From: Paralithodes platypus | Taxonomy: Eukaryota; Arthropoda; Malacostraca; Decapoda; Lithodidae | Assembly (NCBI GenBank): GCA_032716605.1 | Contig: CM064517.1 | Coordinates: forward strand, 22,415,276 to 22,479,275 | Length of the DNA stretch: 64,000 nucleotides | Reading direction: 5' to 3' | In this document: positions 10,907 to 21,182 of the stretch, one piece after another | How the letters are laid out: each line of letters opens with the position of its first letter | Position numbering within the stretch: the stretch's first letter is position 1 | The notes under the pieces: model-generated | What the model was told of the DNA's origin: nothing | What the model saw: only the letters and a program-made list of their open reading frames with translations | Database searches by the model: none | Made by a program: the position numbers and the translations under genes

Positions 10907-11471
10907 GTGGCCCTGCAGTCACTTATGTTTATTTTCAAGGAAAGGGGGGGGGGGGGGGTGCAGTCAGTTGACATAGGACACCCTAGACCCCGCCGGAGTA
11001 TGAGAACTGTGATACAATTTAAGGTTGAAATGTGATATGAAAATTTCTCTGAGAGAATTTGTGCTAGTACAAAGTTTAGTACAAAACAACGGTGTTGTTA
11101 TAGTAGTTTTAGCTGCGAAAGCAATGTAACATTAGTTCAATGGAGTTCATTAGCAATTGATCTCCACATGTATTTTGGGGTTTATGATGTGCACATATAA
11201 ACTTATAACTTATTATTTGTCACCACTCGTTGAGTGGGGTGCCTTTTGTAACTACAGATCTGTGTTCAGAATCTTCAGGGTTACCTATTTTTGTCAGGCA
11301 GGCTTCTTTGAAGCACGCACCTGCCTGAACCCCCTTTTTTCTTGTATATTTCCGGCCTACGCCGTATTAAATACATTTTTTCAAAAGTAAGAATACTATG
11401 TGGTTGTTTTTATTATCTGCTTTTCTAGAGTTATGATATGATTACGAATGTCCCCCTCCAGTCTTAGATAT
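10907..11471 (+). other. DIRS A 3' non-coding segment
   Basis: No credible ORF. It holds a G run near 10945-10958 and a stretch colinear (inverted) with 46430-46980 of copy B. It separates the recombinase stop from the internal complementary region. Confidence 0.6.
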
Positions 11472-11581
11472 CAGGCATGTTCGTCAATGATGGAGGGGCC
11501 ACTAATAAATTATAGGTTTGACTCCTGTAAGGAGATTAGGAAAACCTAATATTTAGTAGTGGCCCCGTAATCATTGACGAC
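11472..11581 (+). repeat. DIRS A internal complementary region
   Basis: Its reverse complement equals the outer right end of the element (about 11940-12004) followed directly by the outer left end (4241-4275). It therefore matches a right-end/left-end circle junction. This is the arrangement described for DIRS-1, where the region templates completion of the ends and circularisation. Confidence 0.85.
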
Positions 11582-11652
11582 TGGGGCCCTCCCGACCGTC
11601 CCCTTCCCATTCGTTGATGTATTAAGGATTTTGGTTTACTTGATATGTCAGT

Positions 11653-12004
11653 GAAGGAGGAATGACGCCTGATTCAGCGTCTGGTCAGAAATCCACACAA
11701 GTACATCCACGATATGATGGAAAGCTTATTGGATAGTTATTCTTATTTTCTTTTTGTTTTTATTTTTTACGAAGTTTTTTCGTAGTGAGAACCCAATTCA
11801 TAATGACTGAAGCCATGAGTGAGGTCGCGTGCGCTCATGATGAAGGCTCCTCAGTTTTTTAAATGCTCTGCGCGGTAGATTCAAACTACGGCGGATTAGT
11901 GTTTGAAGAGGATGCCTTATGTAATAGGCATGTTCGTCAATGATTACGGGGCCACTACTAAATATTAGGTTTTCCTAATCTCCTTACAGGAGTCAAACCT
12001 ATAA
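11653..12004 (+). repeat. DIRS A right inverted terminal repeat with outer extension
   Basis: Inverted copy of 4241-4545, followed by about 47 bases of extension (ATTAGGTTTTCC...CCTATAAT) that are absent from the left repeat but present in the internal complementary region. Confidence 0.85.
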
Positions 12005-12065
12005 TGTGGTACCAACTCTGTAAATTGCTAACTGAATAAATATTATTATTATTATTATTATTATT
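12005..12065 (+). repeat. LINE 3' tail with ATT microsatellite
   Basis: The sequence GTAAATTGCTAACTGAATAAAT followed by about eight ATT units is a CR1/L2-style 3' end. It begins exactly at the DIRS right end and ends where homology to the LTR at 22733-23033 starts. Confidence 0.5.
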
Positions 12066-12365
12066 ATAACTGATCACATGTTATCTTCTGCCCTGCACAG
12101 GTATATAATTGTTATCCTTGAGTCTTTGAGTCGACGTTTTCTCTGATGCGGGAGAGGTGTGGTAGAGAGAGAAAACGACTTGTGGTGGTGAATGCTTGGG
12201 TAACTGTTTCTCTGTTATTGGTAGAGGTGGTGGTGGTGGTGGTGAGCAGCTATAGGTGGTGATCTTGGTATGTTGGCTGTGGTGGTGGTGGTGATGGTGG
12301 TGGAGGTAGGGGTGGGGATCTCGGTATGTTGGCTGTAGTGGTGAATATGTTTTTCTGTTATTTCA
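12066..12365 (-). repeat. Truncated 3' LTR (first ~300 bp) of the gag-only LTR element
   Basis: Nearly identical to 22733-23033 in the same orientation. On the minus strand it starts TGAAATAACAG right after a polypurine tract. The rest of this LTR is not seen, because the LINE tail abuts it at 12065. GGT-rich microsatellite patches lie inside. Confidence 0.75.
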
Positions 12366-12379
12366 CTTCCTTCTTCCCC
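12366..12379 (-). other. Polypurine tract
   Basis: On the minus strand GGGGAAGAAGGAAG directly precedes the TG of the 3' LTR, the position where plus-strand DNA synthesis of LTR retroelements is primed. Confidence 0.75.
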
Positions 12380-12502
12380 ATCAAAGCCACGACCTCGTGG
12401 CTGGAGCTGGTCACACCAGGCATTTTCTTGGTGGAAACAAATTTCCATTTATCGAGATATTCCCACCATGTCATTGAGCTTCCATCTGCTGGTTTGCTCA
12501 GG

Positions 12503-12683
12503 TTAGCATAGAGTTATGCAAGGTATCTCTGTATATGTCCCGAGGGCTGCTTCTAGTTGATGTAGGGACTTAATATTCTTAGTTACGTCATTGGTTTGGG
12601 TCCCTATGATCTTCTTGATGTAAGGACCACTTCTGGGAATGCGGGTTGTTGCCGGCTTAGTTTTGGTTGAGGTGTTGGTTTTC
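12503..12683 (-). pseudogene. C-terminal end of the gag-like ORF, distal to piggyBac
   Basis: If one TTAA and the piggyBac are removed, the frame ending at 18176 continues here. About 59 further codons follow without a stop, to TAA at 12503-12505. The peptide is Lys/Thr-rich and then more helical, with no recognised domain. A shorter open stretch in another frame runs on to the polypurine tract, so the original stop may have been nearer the LTR. Confidence 0.6.
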
Positions 12684-12907
12684 TTAACCCGGGAACTGCG
12701 GGAAGACTCTTAAGAGTTCCCCCGGCGGACTGCAGGAAGACTCTTAAGAGCAAGGCTTTTGAACCCGTACCAAACCCGCAGGCTTATAGGCAGGCGGCTA
12801 AAAATTGGTGTGGGTATAGTACTACATGTCAACTCTCGACACCACCCCGCCACACGCTCGCCCCGCACTCGTGCAAGCACCACCGCGCCAGTAACCAAGC
12901 ACTAGTC

Positions 12908-15655
12908 ATGGAGCCCACACGTCCCTCACGCTCGCTCCCTAATGACACAACCAGCCCTCCTTCTGGTGGTGTCAGCCGCCGTGGAAGGCAGAGGGTGGCT
13001 ACCAGAAACCCTAGCTACCAGTACGACACGCCCTACAGCTCGGAGGACTAAGCACCAGCACCAAAAGCACGTAAAACACGTGCAAGCAGGGCAATGGCAC
13101 AGAGGTCATTGGTCTTTTGGGACACTGCCGCCACGACCCAGGCCACTGCAACAACCACTACCACCACCACTGCCACCCCTGCCACCCCTGCCACCAGTAC
13201 CAGCGACGCAGGAGGCCGCCCTAGGGCTGCAGAACCTGCGGGGGCAGGCAAAATCAAAGGCACGGGCGTAGGGAAGAAAACCCGTACGCTTGCCACAGTG
13301 ACCCTGCCGCCACCACCACCACCAGCCGCCCCTGGCCCGGCTGCCCCTGCCGCCCCTGCCGCCCCTGCTGCCCCTGCCGCCCCTGCCACCCCTGCTGCCC
13401 CTGCCCAAGGAAAAGGGAAGGGGAAGGGGAAGGGGAAAGGGAGAGGGAAAGCGACTGCTGGCCCTGCCGGCCCTGCTGTCCCTGCCAGCCCTGCTGTCCC
13501 TGCCGGCCCTGCTGTCCCTGCCGGCCCTGCTGCCCCTGCTGCCCCTGCCGCCCCTGCCGCCCCTGCCCAAGGAACAGGGAAAGGGAAAGGGAAAGGGGCG
13601 ACAGGCACCACCATCATCTTGCCTGCCTCCAGGCCCACTGCACCACGCACCACTGCCGCCCCTGCCGACGCCCCTGCCGGCCCTTCTGCCCCTGCCCATA
13701 AGACGCCCCTACGTGCTAGAGTGAGCAGAAAACATCTGACACCATCCAAGTACGCCACCCTGCTGTTTGGTGGTGATTCGCAGGGCATTGGCAGCCCTGC
13801 GGGTTTCGACGACGACGCCCTAGCACGGGACCAAGGGTGGGGGGATTGGGAGTGGACAGTGGAAGTGAGTCAGATGTCGGTGATGAGAATGAAGAAGGGC
13901 GTCTGTCTAGTGAAGAGGAGGGTGATGATGCTGTGTTGTATCGCGAACATGACAGCGATATTTCAGACGCAGAAGCAGACGGAGACGACATTCCGATCCC
14001 TGGCATGCCTTCGTTTGAGTGGTCTGACGGGGTCAATTTTGTGCCTGACGTGCCCCAGTTCAATCCTGGGACATCAGGTACAACTGATGACTGGCCCTGT
14101 GACGCTAACGCAAACGAAAGCGACTTCTTCCTCGCTTTTTTCGATTTGGAGGTAATGACTTACATCGTTGCCCAAACAAACCCCTACTACAGGTGGGTGT
14201 TTGGCAAATTGAACGTCATTTCTCCAAAAGCGAGAATACGAGGGTGGGTGGATATGACTGTGGAAGAATTCATGACTTTTTTGCCTTGTTGTTCCTCATG
14301 CCTCTTTGCAAGAAGCATGTGTTGCAACACTACTGGAAGCACGACCCTCTCATCGCCACCCAACTTTCAATAAGTTCATGACTCGTGACAGATTTTTGTT
14401 GCTGCTAAGATTGATGCACTTTGCAGACAACGAAAATCCTAACAAGATTGACAGGATATGAAAAGTTCGGGATGTGTTCACCATGTTGTTGGAGAGGTAT
14501 AGGAAATACTTTTACCCCTTCCTCAATTTGGTGATTGATGAGTCGCTCGTGATCTTCAAAGAACGTCTTGTTTTCAAGCAGTATATCCCCTTGAAAAGGC
14601 ATAGGTTCGGAATCAAGCTCTTCGTGTTGTGCGACTGTGAAACTGGAATAGTGCTTGACATGATCGTGTATACAGGAACTGACATTGACGTACCGAAAGC
14701 CGCTGCCGGTGACCCCATGGGCATGTCAGGTGCCATCGTCAGGAAAATGTTGGCACCTTACCTGGGCAAAGGCCACATCATCTACACTGACAACTGGTAT
14801 ACTTCTCCTGCTCTCTGCAGTTTCTTCATGACAACCAAACGGGGTCATGTGGGACTGTCAGAAAGACAAGAAAGTTTATGCCTAAGTTCACAGGTGATGT
14901 CATTCCTCTGTCAGATGCCTCTTCCAGTGACACACCTTCTGAAGACGAACTGGCCCAGGAACACCGCGAGAGGCATGTCCGAAGAAGGCGACGAAAGGGG
15001 CAGAAGTACAAGCAACTTGAAAAGTCCGGGAAAGTGGTAGCCCTGAAGTGGAAGGACAAAAGAGACGTCCACCTGCTTTCCACAGTCCACACAGGTGCCC
15101 AGATGGACTCTGGTTAAATCCACTACCGAACCAGGAAGACAATCTAATAAGCCCGACATGGTAGTGGACTACACAAAGAACATGCGCATGGTGGACAAGT
15201 CTGACTGTCAACTGTCAGGCGTTGAGTGTTTGAGGAAGACTGTGAAGTGGTATCACAAGCTCTTCCTCCACCTAGTTGACATCACGATGCTCAACGCCTA
15301 CAACTTGTGGTTGGTGAAGAGAGAGATGGCCCCACACCAGAAGCTAAAATTCCGGGAGTTTGTTTACAACATTTCATATCAACTCCTGGAGAAGTATGGC
15401 ACCACCACTCACAGACGTACGGCATGGCGTGGGGATCACGTCCCTGACCGCATCCAGCTGGGGGTTGCACGACACTACCCAACCAACACCGAGCTGATTG
15501 GCACTCGTCACAGGCAGGTGCAGTGCCACGTCTGCAGCTCCAGTGTCAGGAAACCCCATGTAACAAAAAGAGTCACCTCAATGTGCACCGAGTGCAAAGT
15601 TGCACTCTGCTTGGGTGACTGCTTCAGGGACTACCACACGTATAAAAACTACTGA
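12908..15655 (+). pseudogene. piggyBac transposase, copy 1, multiply broken
   Basis: The start at ATG 12908 matches copy 2. An early stop interrupts near 13050, and the Ala/Pro-rich low-complexity part follows (13094-13830) with KGKGKGKG basic patches. The catalytic part is split among frames (13837-14373, 14474-15040, 15095-15655). It still shows VIDES with the first catalytic Asp (about 14535), IYTDNWY with the second (about 14790), and VDYTKNM...VDKSD with the third (about 15190). A C-terminal Cys-rich zinc module has CSSSV and CTEC-type pairs. TAA and TGA stops and several indels make it non-functional. Confidence 0.9.
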
Positions 15656-16048
15656 GTGCCGCCCCCTGCCCTGCCCTGCCCTGCCCTGCCCTGCCCTGGA
15701 CTCGCCCCCTGCCCTGCCCTGGACTCGCGCCCTACCTTACCTGACCTGACCTAATTGATCACGCTACCTCATAATGTTACATATATATTATATAATGTAT
15801 AAGTTCCAAAGATGTCCCTGTGATATAGCTTTTTACATTATATAATTGTATCTTTCATTATTTAGTTTATAAGTTTCAAAGATTTCCATGTAATATGCCT
15901 TCTTTTTTAGTATATCAATATATATGTTTGTTATAGCCAAAGTAATGTGTATATATTTTCTTACCTCAAATGAATTGTACCAAAATAAATATGTTTCAAT
16001 AAATCCTGTCAAACCTACTAAGATAATAAAATAAAACAATAAAAAAAA

Positions 16049-16128
16049 AGGTCATGTCATTGTATTCTTACAATATGATATATTCTATGAATATTTCATA
16101 TTGTTTGAATACAATGGCATGATCTTGT
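16049..16128. repeat. Long palindrome in piggyBac 3' region
   Basis: Arms AAGGTCATGTCATTGTATTC and its near-exact complement meet around TATATTCTATGAATATTTC. It is conserved at 60023-60103. Confidence 0.7.
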
Positions 16129-16181
16129 AAAAAAAAATTTTTTATCAAAATTTATCTAAACAGTATAAAACCTTCCCATAA

Positions 16182-16262
16182 CCCCCTGTTGGATTCGATC
16201 CCACTACCCTACCACACTTTGAGTTTTCCAGTCCGCGACCTTACCAACCATGCCACAGGAGC
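16182..16262 (-). repeat. tRNA-Ser-like sequence within piggyBac
   Basis: On the minus strand it has a possible 7-bp acceptor (CTCCTGT/ACAGGGG), a D-arm-like TGGTTGGTAAGGTCGC and a B-box-like GGGATCGAATCC. The central GGACTGGAAA resembles tRNA-Ser. The anticodon stem does not close, so a functional tRNA is unlikely. The same segment is at 60153-60233. Confidence 0.5.
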
Positions 16263-17310
16263 TCATACCAAATGTCACTCAAAACTTTGTCTACAATCGA
16301 AATGACAATATACAAAAACAAATGAATTATCCCACCAATTTACGTTTGTAAATTGATGGGATTATCAATTATATCATGCAAAGGTTTATAAAAGTTTGTC
16401 TCTGTCAAAAATTAGTAATTATATAACTTTATTCTGTCAAAAATTGCCCAAACACTCAGCAAAATTGCCCCTCTCAGTGTGACTCCAGTCATTATCACAC
16501 GGTCAAGCGGTCAGTGGGTGACCCTTGCCGCTCCCTCCAGCCACAACAGCTTTGTCTGGGAACAAAATTTGTATAAATACAATAATGCATAAAATACTCT
16601 TCACAAATACATTTGTATTGTATAATATTGTAAATAATAATGAATAATAACTGTGTGGGTGTCGAAAATTGCTCAACCAGCTTTCTTATATCTCGCCTAC
16701 GCCCTTACGCGCGTATATTGGATTATACATAGTCATGACTGTCATACAAATACTTGCAGTAGGTCTCGAATATACATTTTGATTGCATATTACTTGGAAA
16801 TAAATAAATATAAGTTTCTCTGGTGGCAATCTACCCTTTCGCAAGTGTAAGGCGACACCAGTCTATATTTAGCTCTCAATCAAAAAACGTTAACTGCCGA
16901 TGTTTACTGACCACCCTCGTTCCTGGTCTATAATATAGTACTTTATTTACAGTCAATGGCCTACATATTTCTGTGGTACTTCACATGTGTCTAAAATGCA
17001 ATGTCTGCTTGCATAAAAATGCAATTCTGAAGTCCATTTATACGTACAACATACGCATGTCTCACTTTCTCGCTCTCTCCATTCCTGACTCATGTTATTG
17101 TAGACCTCTTGGTGGCAACGAACCCCAGACACCTGCTAGACATAAGGTTCAAAATCCCAAGACATCCATACGCCTCGGGCGCCTCCACAATTATCACACA
17201 GCTGCATATGTTTCCTGGTAGATCTCGCTGCCTTCACTCTCTCCACGACTCACTCCCTGCCTCCCTCCCACCCACCCACCCCCACCCACCCTTTTAGGCT
17301 TCCTTCTGAT

Positions 17311-17930
17311 AGAAACTCATTGATAATGTGCGTAAATATCGCATGAATTGGTCAATATGCGGTATATATATTGTTGTATGGCACGTCTACATACGTACAA
17401 GTCTGTATTATAGCATGACAGTGCTCTAAGTACGAGATATACGTGATATTTATGGCGCAAAACACCCTCTCCCCCTTTCATTCCCAGCACAACTCAATCA
17501 CACCTTGGTTCACGCATAGAAACTCATTGATAATGTGCGTAAATATCGCATGAATTGGTCTATATGCGGTATATATATTGTTATATGGCACGCTACATAC
17601 GTACAAGTCTGTATTATAGCATGACAGTGCTCTAAGTACGAGATATACGTAATAGTATAGCGCAAACCACACTCTCATCTCATAAATTGCCGCCAAACCT
17701 CCAACCCATCTTCATTCCCGCCTAAATATTCATTGATAATTCCCTTATATATTGCAATTTTTGGTCACTATGAGGCATATTCATTGTTATATGGGTGGCC
17801 TACACACGTATACGTACTCTACATAGCCTAAAAGGGATCAAAAAAGGAGATATACGTGATATTACGGGGTAACCCACCCCCTCCTCCCTCAGGTTCTATC
17901 CCCTGGGCGCGTGAAAATTCGGCAGGGAAA
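17311..17930 (+). repeat. Three ~207-bp tandem subterminal repeats
   Basis: Units start at 17311, 17518 and 17724 with AGAAACTCATTGATAAT or a diverged form. They share GCGGTATATATATTGTT and GAGATATACGT blocks. Copy 2 has the same three units at about 61314, 61522 and 61727. Subterminal repeats can be transposase binding sites; that role is inferred. Confidence 0.7.
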
Positions 17931-18175
17931 TCTCGCCGCTCGATGACAATCTAGCCGCGCGGTGCCATTCGCTCCACATTTTTCAACTACGGACCGTTCC
18001 CCCACCCCCCCCCAGACATTTTTTTGGGGGTCAAATATATATGGGCCGATATACGCAAACATTCCCTACACGCTGATGTACTTTTTATCGAAATTGGCAA
18101 TGGGTCCCAAAATCATCATACATGCGCACAGTATGTAGCTGTAAAAAAAAAAACTGTGTGCCGTGGAGAGGTTAA

Positions 18176-20161
18176 TCCTTGTGGGAGCCAGGGAACCCTT
18201 TTTATTGACTGGGTTTTGATGGATTACAGTGATGATGGATGAGGGTGCTGGAATTACGTGAGTATTGCTTGCTATCTTCAAGGTTGGAGCGAACACGGAT
18301 GATTGATCGGAGACGAAAGGAACAGGGGCCGTTCGACGAATGTGGTGTGCAGGTGGGTGTTTTAGCCCGACTGTATCATAGGAGGAGAGATTATCTTTGG
18401 CGGATGGGGCAGGTGAAGAAGGGTTGGATGGAGGAGGTTCATATGATTTCGGAGGTGCTGAAGGTGATGTAGTAGACATGGAGGCTGTTGGTGAAGATGT
18501 AGAACAGGCTTTACCATAAAAGCCGGTGGAGGTAGGTGGTCGAGGATGTGGAGGCTTCTGAGGTGGCTGTGGTTGGATGTTGACTTTTTTCTTCTTTGGT
18601 GATTTGGCTTTAGGAGTGGCTTTAGCCTGATGGTTATGGCTTTTGTTCCTGATCGCTATTTGGATTTTTGGAATCCTTCTAGGGGAGTCTTCTGGAACGT
18701 CTTCAATCTTAGCTAGGTGGTAGATGGGTGGAGTTTTTCCGGGCACAGGCTCTCTCGCCGAGGCCATAGAACTGGGCGGGGGAGGCTCAAAAAAATCTCG
18801 AAGAGGGTCTTCCATCTCCTCTATTTCTTCTTCCTCTTGGTCTTCATCGATGGCTTGAATTTGGTACATTTCCGGGGGACAGTATTCTTCATCGTGGTAC
18901 TCGATGCAGTCCTTTCCTTTAGCCGGGTGGTAGATGGGTGGAGGTGTCCACGGCACAGGCTCCCTCGCCGAGGCCATATAAATGGGCGGGGGAGGCTCAA
19001 AAAAATCTCGAGGAGGGTCTTTCATCTCTTCTAGTTCTTCTTCCTCTTGGTCTTCATGGTCTTCCTTCTCTTCTATTTCTTCTTCCTCTTGGTCTTCATG
19101 GTTTTCCGTCTCTTCTATTTCTTCTTCCTCTTGGTCTTCATCGATGGCTTGAATTTGGTGCATTTCCGGGGAACAGTATTCTTCATCGTGGTACTCGATG
19201 CAGTCCTTTTCTTTAGCCGGGTGGTAGATGGGTGGAGGTATCCACGGCACAGGCTCCCTCGCCGAGGCCATATAATTGGGCGGGGGAGGCTCAAAAAATC
19301 TCGAGGAGGGTCTTCCATCTCTTCTAGTTCTTCTTCCTCTTGGTCTTCATGGTCTTCCATCTCTTCTATTTCTTCTTCCTCTTGGTCTTCATCGATGGCT
19401 TGAATTTGGTAAATTTCCTGGAGACAGCACTCCTCACACTGGCACTCAATGTCCATTGTCATAGCTGGGACCCAGGTGTCAGGGATCGGGTAAGCGGGAT
19501 CGCAAGCTTCCCGACTGAAGGGAGGCTCAAAAAAATCTCGAGGAGGGTCTTCCATCTCTTCTATTTCTTCTTCCTCTTGGTCTTCATCGATGGCTTGAAT
19601 TTGGTAAATTTCCTGGAGACAGCACTCCTCACACTGGCACTCAATGTCCATTGCCTTCGCTGGGTCCCAGGTGTCAGGGATCGGGTAACCGGGATCGCAA
19701 GCTTCCCAACTGAATGGGTAATTTAACCTAATGGGCTCTTGAGGGTGAGTGTTCCAGGGTACAGGTTTCCTTGCCGAGGCTATCTCTAGGTACGGGTGAA
19801 GATCCTGAATTTCAAATTTTTTTGGGGGGCCTCGGGTTTCCTGTTGGTTGTTCTGGTAAGATCGACCAGGATGATGGTGGTTAGGGAAGCTTCGCAGATT
19901 TCCTTGTGGGTGGCCTGACGAGAGGGGTTGGGGGCGGCCTTGGGATGAGTACTGCAATCTTTTCCTTCGTTTTTTGGTTTGTCCGGGTCTTCGGTACACT
20001 TGAGGGTGTGTGGGGGAGTTTCTGATGGCTTCTTTTGTGGAAGTTTTAGGCCGGTTGGCCAACAGCTTGCGAATAGTGATGATATCCTTTGTAAATCCCA
20101 CGGGATCATGGATATCAAAGTATTCCCTAATATTTGAGGGAAGGATCCTTAAGAGCACTCA
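18176..20161 (-). pseudogene. Gag-like protein, middle part with acidic tandem repeats
   Basis: Two ORFs (20158-19115 and 19271-18066) are one protein split by loss of an A in the run at 19292-19297, which has six A where sister repeats have seven. It opens with an LPSNIREYFDI-like helical segment, then a basic Pro/Gln-rich stretch. Next come about four imperfect repeats of IQAIDEDQEEEEIEEMEDPP + RDFFEPP, alternating with Pro-rich or Cys-containing (CQCEECC) spacers. A Lys/Pro/Ser-rich tail ends it. No protease, RT or integrase motif occurs. Position between LTR and polypurine tract argues for a gag-type structural protein. Confidence 0.65.
18783..19745 (-). repeat. Acidic protein-coding tandem repeat array
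   Basis: The nucleotide block encoding RDFFEPP and DEDQEEEEIEEMED recurs at about 18783, 18990, 19287 and 19521, with spacings of about 207, 297 and 234 bp. The extra length comes from local duplications of the EDQEEEE segment. Confidence 0.8.
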
Positions 20162-20718
20162 GGGGAGGTGTGGTGGAGTGGTCTTGCCACTGGCCTGGTA
20201 ATCCAAAGGTCCCGGGTTCAAATCCCGATGTATCAATGGGAAGATATTATTGGGATGGAATTTGTGCTGTACCTGGTATCAGTGCATTACCACAAGCCCA
20301 CCGAAACGTCAATAAAATACCCTCATTGTTCCCTGATTAAATAGCACTGTATGAATATTCCCATATTCAAAATATGCTATAGGGGTGCAATGCCTGGTGA
20401 GTTATCTGCTCAACAGGTGGCGTTGTGTGTGTGTAAGTGTGAGAGTCCGAGTGTAGGGGTGAGACAGTGAAGCACGGGAACGAGGTGGCTTCAGAGATGG
20501 GGTCGTTTCGGGCCATGAGTGAGCACCGTGCCGCATGTGAAGGCAAGATGGCAGGTGCTCGTTGTACTCTACGTGCTTCACATGTCTCACTCCCTAGACT
20601 GGAACAAGACCTCACGGGCTTCACTGTTCATTGTAAAGCGGTGAATGTTAAGGCTCTCAGCCTATGCCCGAGAGGAAGTAAGTTGGAATATAGAAAAAAA
20701 AAAAAAAAAAAAAAAAAA
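20162..20718 (+). mobile_element. tRNA-derived SINE, copy 2
   Basis: Starts GGGGAGGTGTGGTGGAG. An A-box-like region follows, a B box GGTTCAAATCC lies at 20215-20225, and it ends in an A run at 20694-20718. It is the inverted near-identical partner of 3427-3985 and splits the gag-like gene. The head is tRNA-Thr-like and the roughly 480-bp body is of unknown origin. Confidence 0.85.
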
Positions 20719-21160
20719 CACAGAACACCTGTTGCTGTTGTTGCTCGTAAGTGTACAGAGGGTAAGCACGTTTTACCTGTCAGCTCACTATTCTCAAGGT
20801 ACTGTTTAGGTTCCCTCCGTACTTGATTTTGTTGATTTTGGGTGCAATGGGGCCTAGTGATGGCTGAACAGCGTTGATCACAATATTCCGAAAGTTGTCC
20901 CATGTCAAGTCTGGGTGTACATTTTCGGCTACCAGGGGCACGGCCTTCCCCAGGTGAATTAATAAACCATAGACCTTCCTTACGTCGGTCGGGTATGCCA
21001 GGCTAATTAGCGGGCTGACCATCTCTAGGTACGTGCGAATATCCTGAGTTTCCGCGTCATACGTCGGTATGGGGAATTTTGGATCCATGATGACGTATGT
21101 GCTCTCTATCTCTTTCCTGATTACTGTGTCAAACAACTTCCTTCCCAAATCAAGAACCAC
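20719..21160 (-). pseudogene. N-terminal part of the gag-like protein
   Basis: The ORF opens near 21160, about 23 bases after the 5' LTR, and reads MDPKFPIPTYDAETQDIRTYL-type helical sequence. It contains HPDLTWDNFRNIV, resembling capsid-type helices of LTR retroelement Gag. It stops at 20780, while a neighbouring frame stays open to the SINE, so a frameshift is likely. The continuation is at 18176-20161. Family is inferred from architecture; no diagnostic Gag zinc knuckle is present. Confidence 0.55.
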
Positions 21161-21166
21161 CAGCTG

Positions 21167-21182
21167 CCGCCAATGTTATGCC
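21167..21182 (-). other. Candidate primer binding site
   Basis: On the minus strand TTGGCGGCAGCTGGTGG follows the CA end of the 5' LTR. A TGG start complementary to a tRNA CCA end is the expected form; the tRNA was not identified. Confidence 0.55.

Larger units (their letters stand above)
4241..12004 (+). mobile_element. DIRS-like tyrosine-recombinase retrotransposon, copy A (structurally end-to-end, internally deleted)
   Basis: The copy has inverted terminal repeats (4241-4545 and 11653-12004), an internal complementary region (11472-11581), a long leader, gag, a deleted RT-RNase H and a complete tyrosine recombinase. This order, the overlapping ORFs and the complementary region are the hallmarks of DIRS elements, which replicate through a circular DNA and integrate by a tyrosine recombinase without a DDE integrase. 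No target duplication is visible, as expected. Relative to copy C, about 930 bp covering the gag C-terminus and RT core are missing at about 8726, so it cannot be autonomous. Confidence 0.9.
15656..18171 (+). other. piggyBac copy 1 long 3' non-coding region
   Basis: About 2.5 kb without a credible ORF, unusually long for a piggyBac element. In order it holds a CCTGC pentamer repeat (15660-15735), a 40-bp-arm palindrome (16049-16128), a tRNA-Ser-like segment (16182-16262, minus), a short hairpin (16329-16362) and three tandem ~207-bp repeats (17311-17930). The same order recurs in copy 2. Confidence 0.75.
12684..18175 (+). mobile_element. piggyBac-family DNA transposon, copy 1
   Basis: Bounded by TTAA on both sides (12684-12687 and 18172-18175), the obligatory piggyBac target. 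Removing it restores an open frame in the gag-like gene. It begins CCCGGGAACTGCGGG with two subterminal GACTCTTAAGAG repeats, carries a decayed transposase gene and a 2.5-kb non-coding 3' region. The two ends are not obviously long inverted repeats. It is highly similar to copy 2 (56464-62174). Confidence 0.9.

Noticed and set aside
11157..11390. 77-codon ORF after the DIRS A recombinase
   Set aside because: AT-rich non-coding 3' segment; the matching ORF in copy B is in the opposite direction relative to the element and differs, so no conserved protein.
16182..16262. Possible functional tRNA gene inside piggyBac
   Set aside because: The anticodon stem does not close and the T stem has a mismatch; kept only as a tRNA-like repeat.
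17311..17930. CRISPR-like array
   Set aside because: Units are ~207 bp, contiguous and degenerate without short repeats and unique spacers; they are subterminal transposon repeats in a eukaryotic genome.
18717..19726. Phe/Leu-rich plus-strand ORFs resembling membrane segments
   Set aside because: They are antisense of the Asp/Glu-rich tandem repeats (GAA/GAG read as TTC/CTC), hence spurious hydrophobicity.
20162..20260. Possible functional tRNA-Thr gene
   Set aside because: It is the head of a 557-bp A-tailed SINE with a second copy at 3427-3985; no acceptor stem of a real tRNA.
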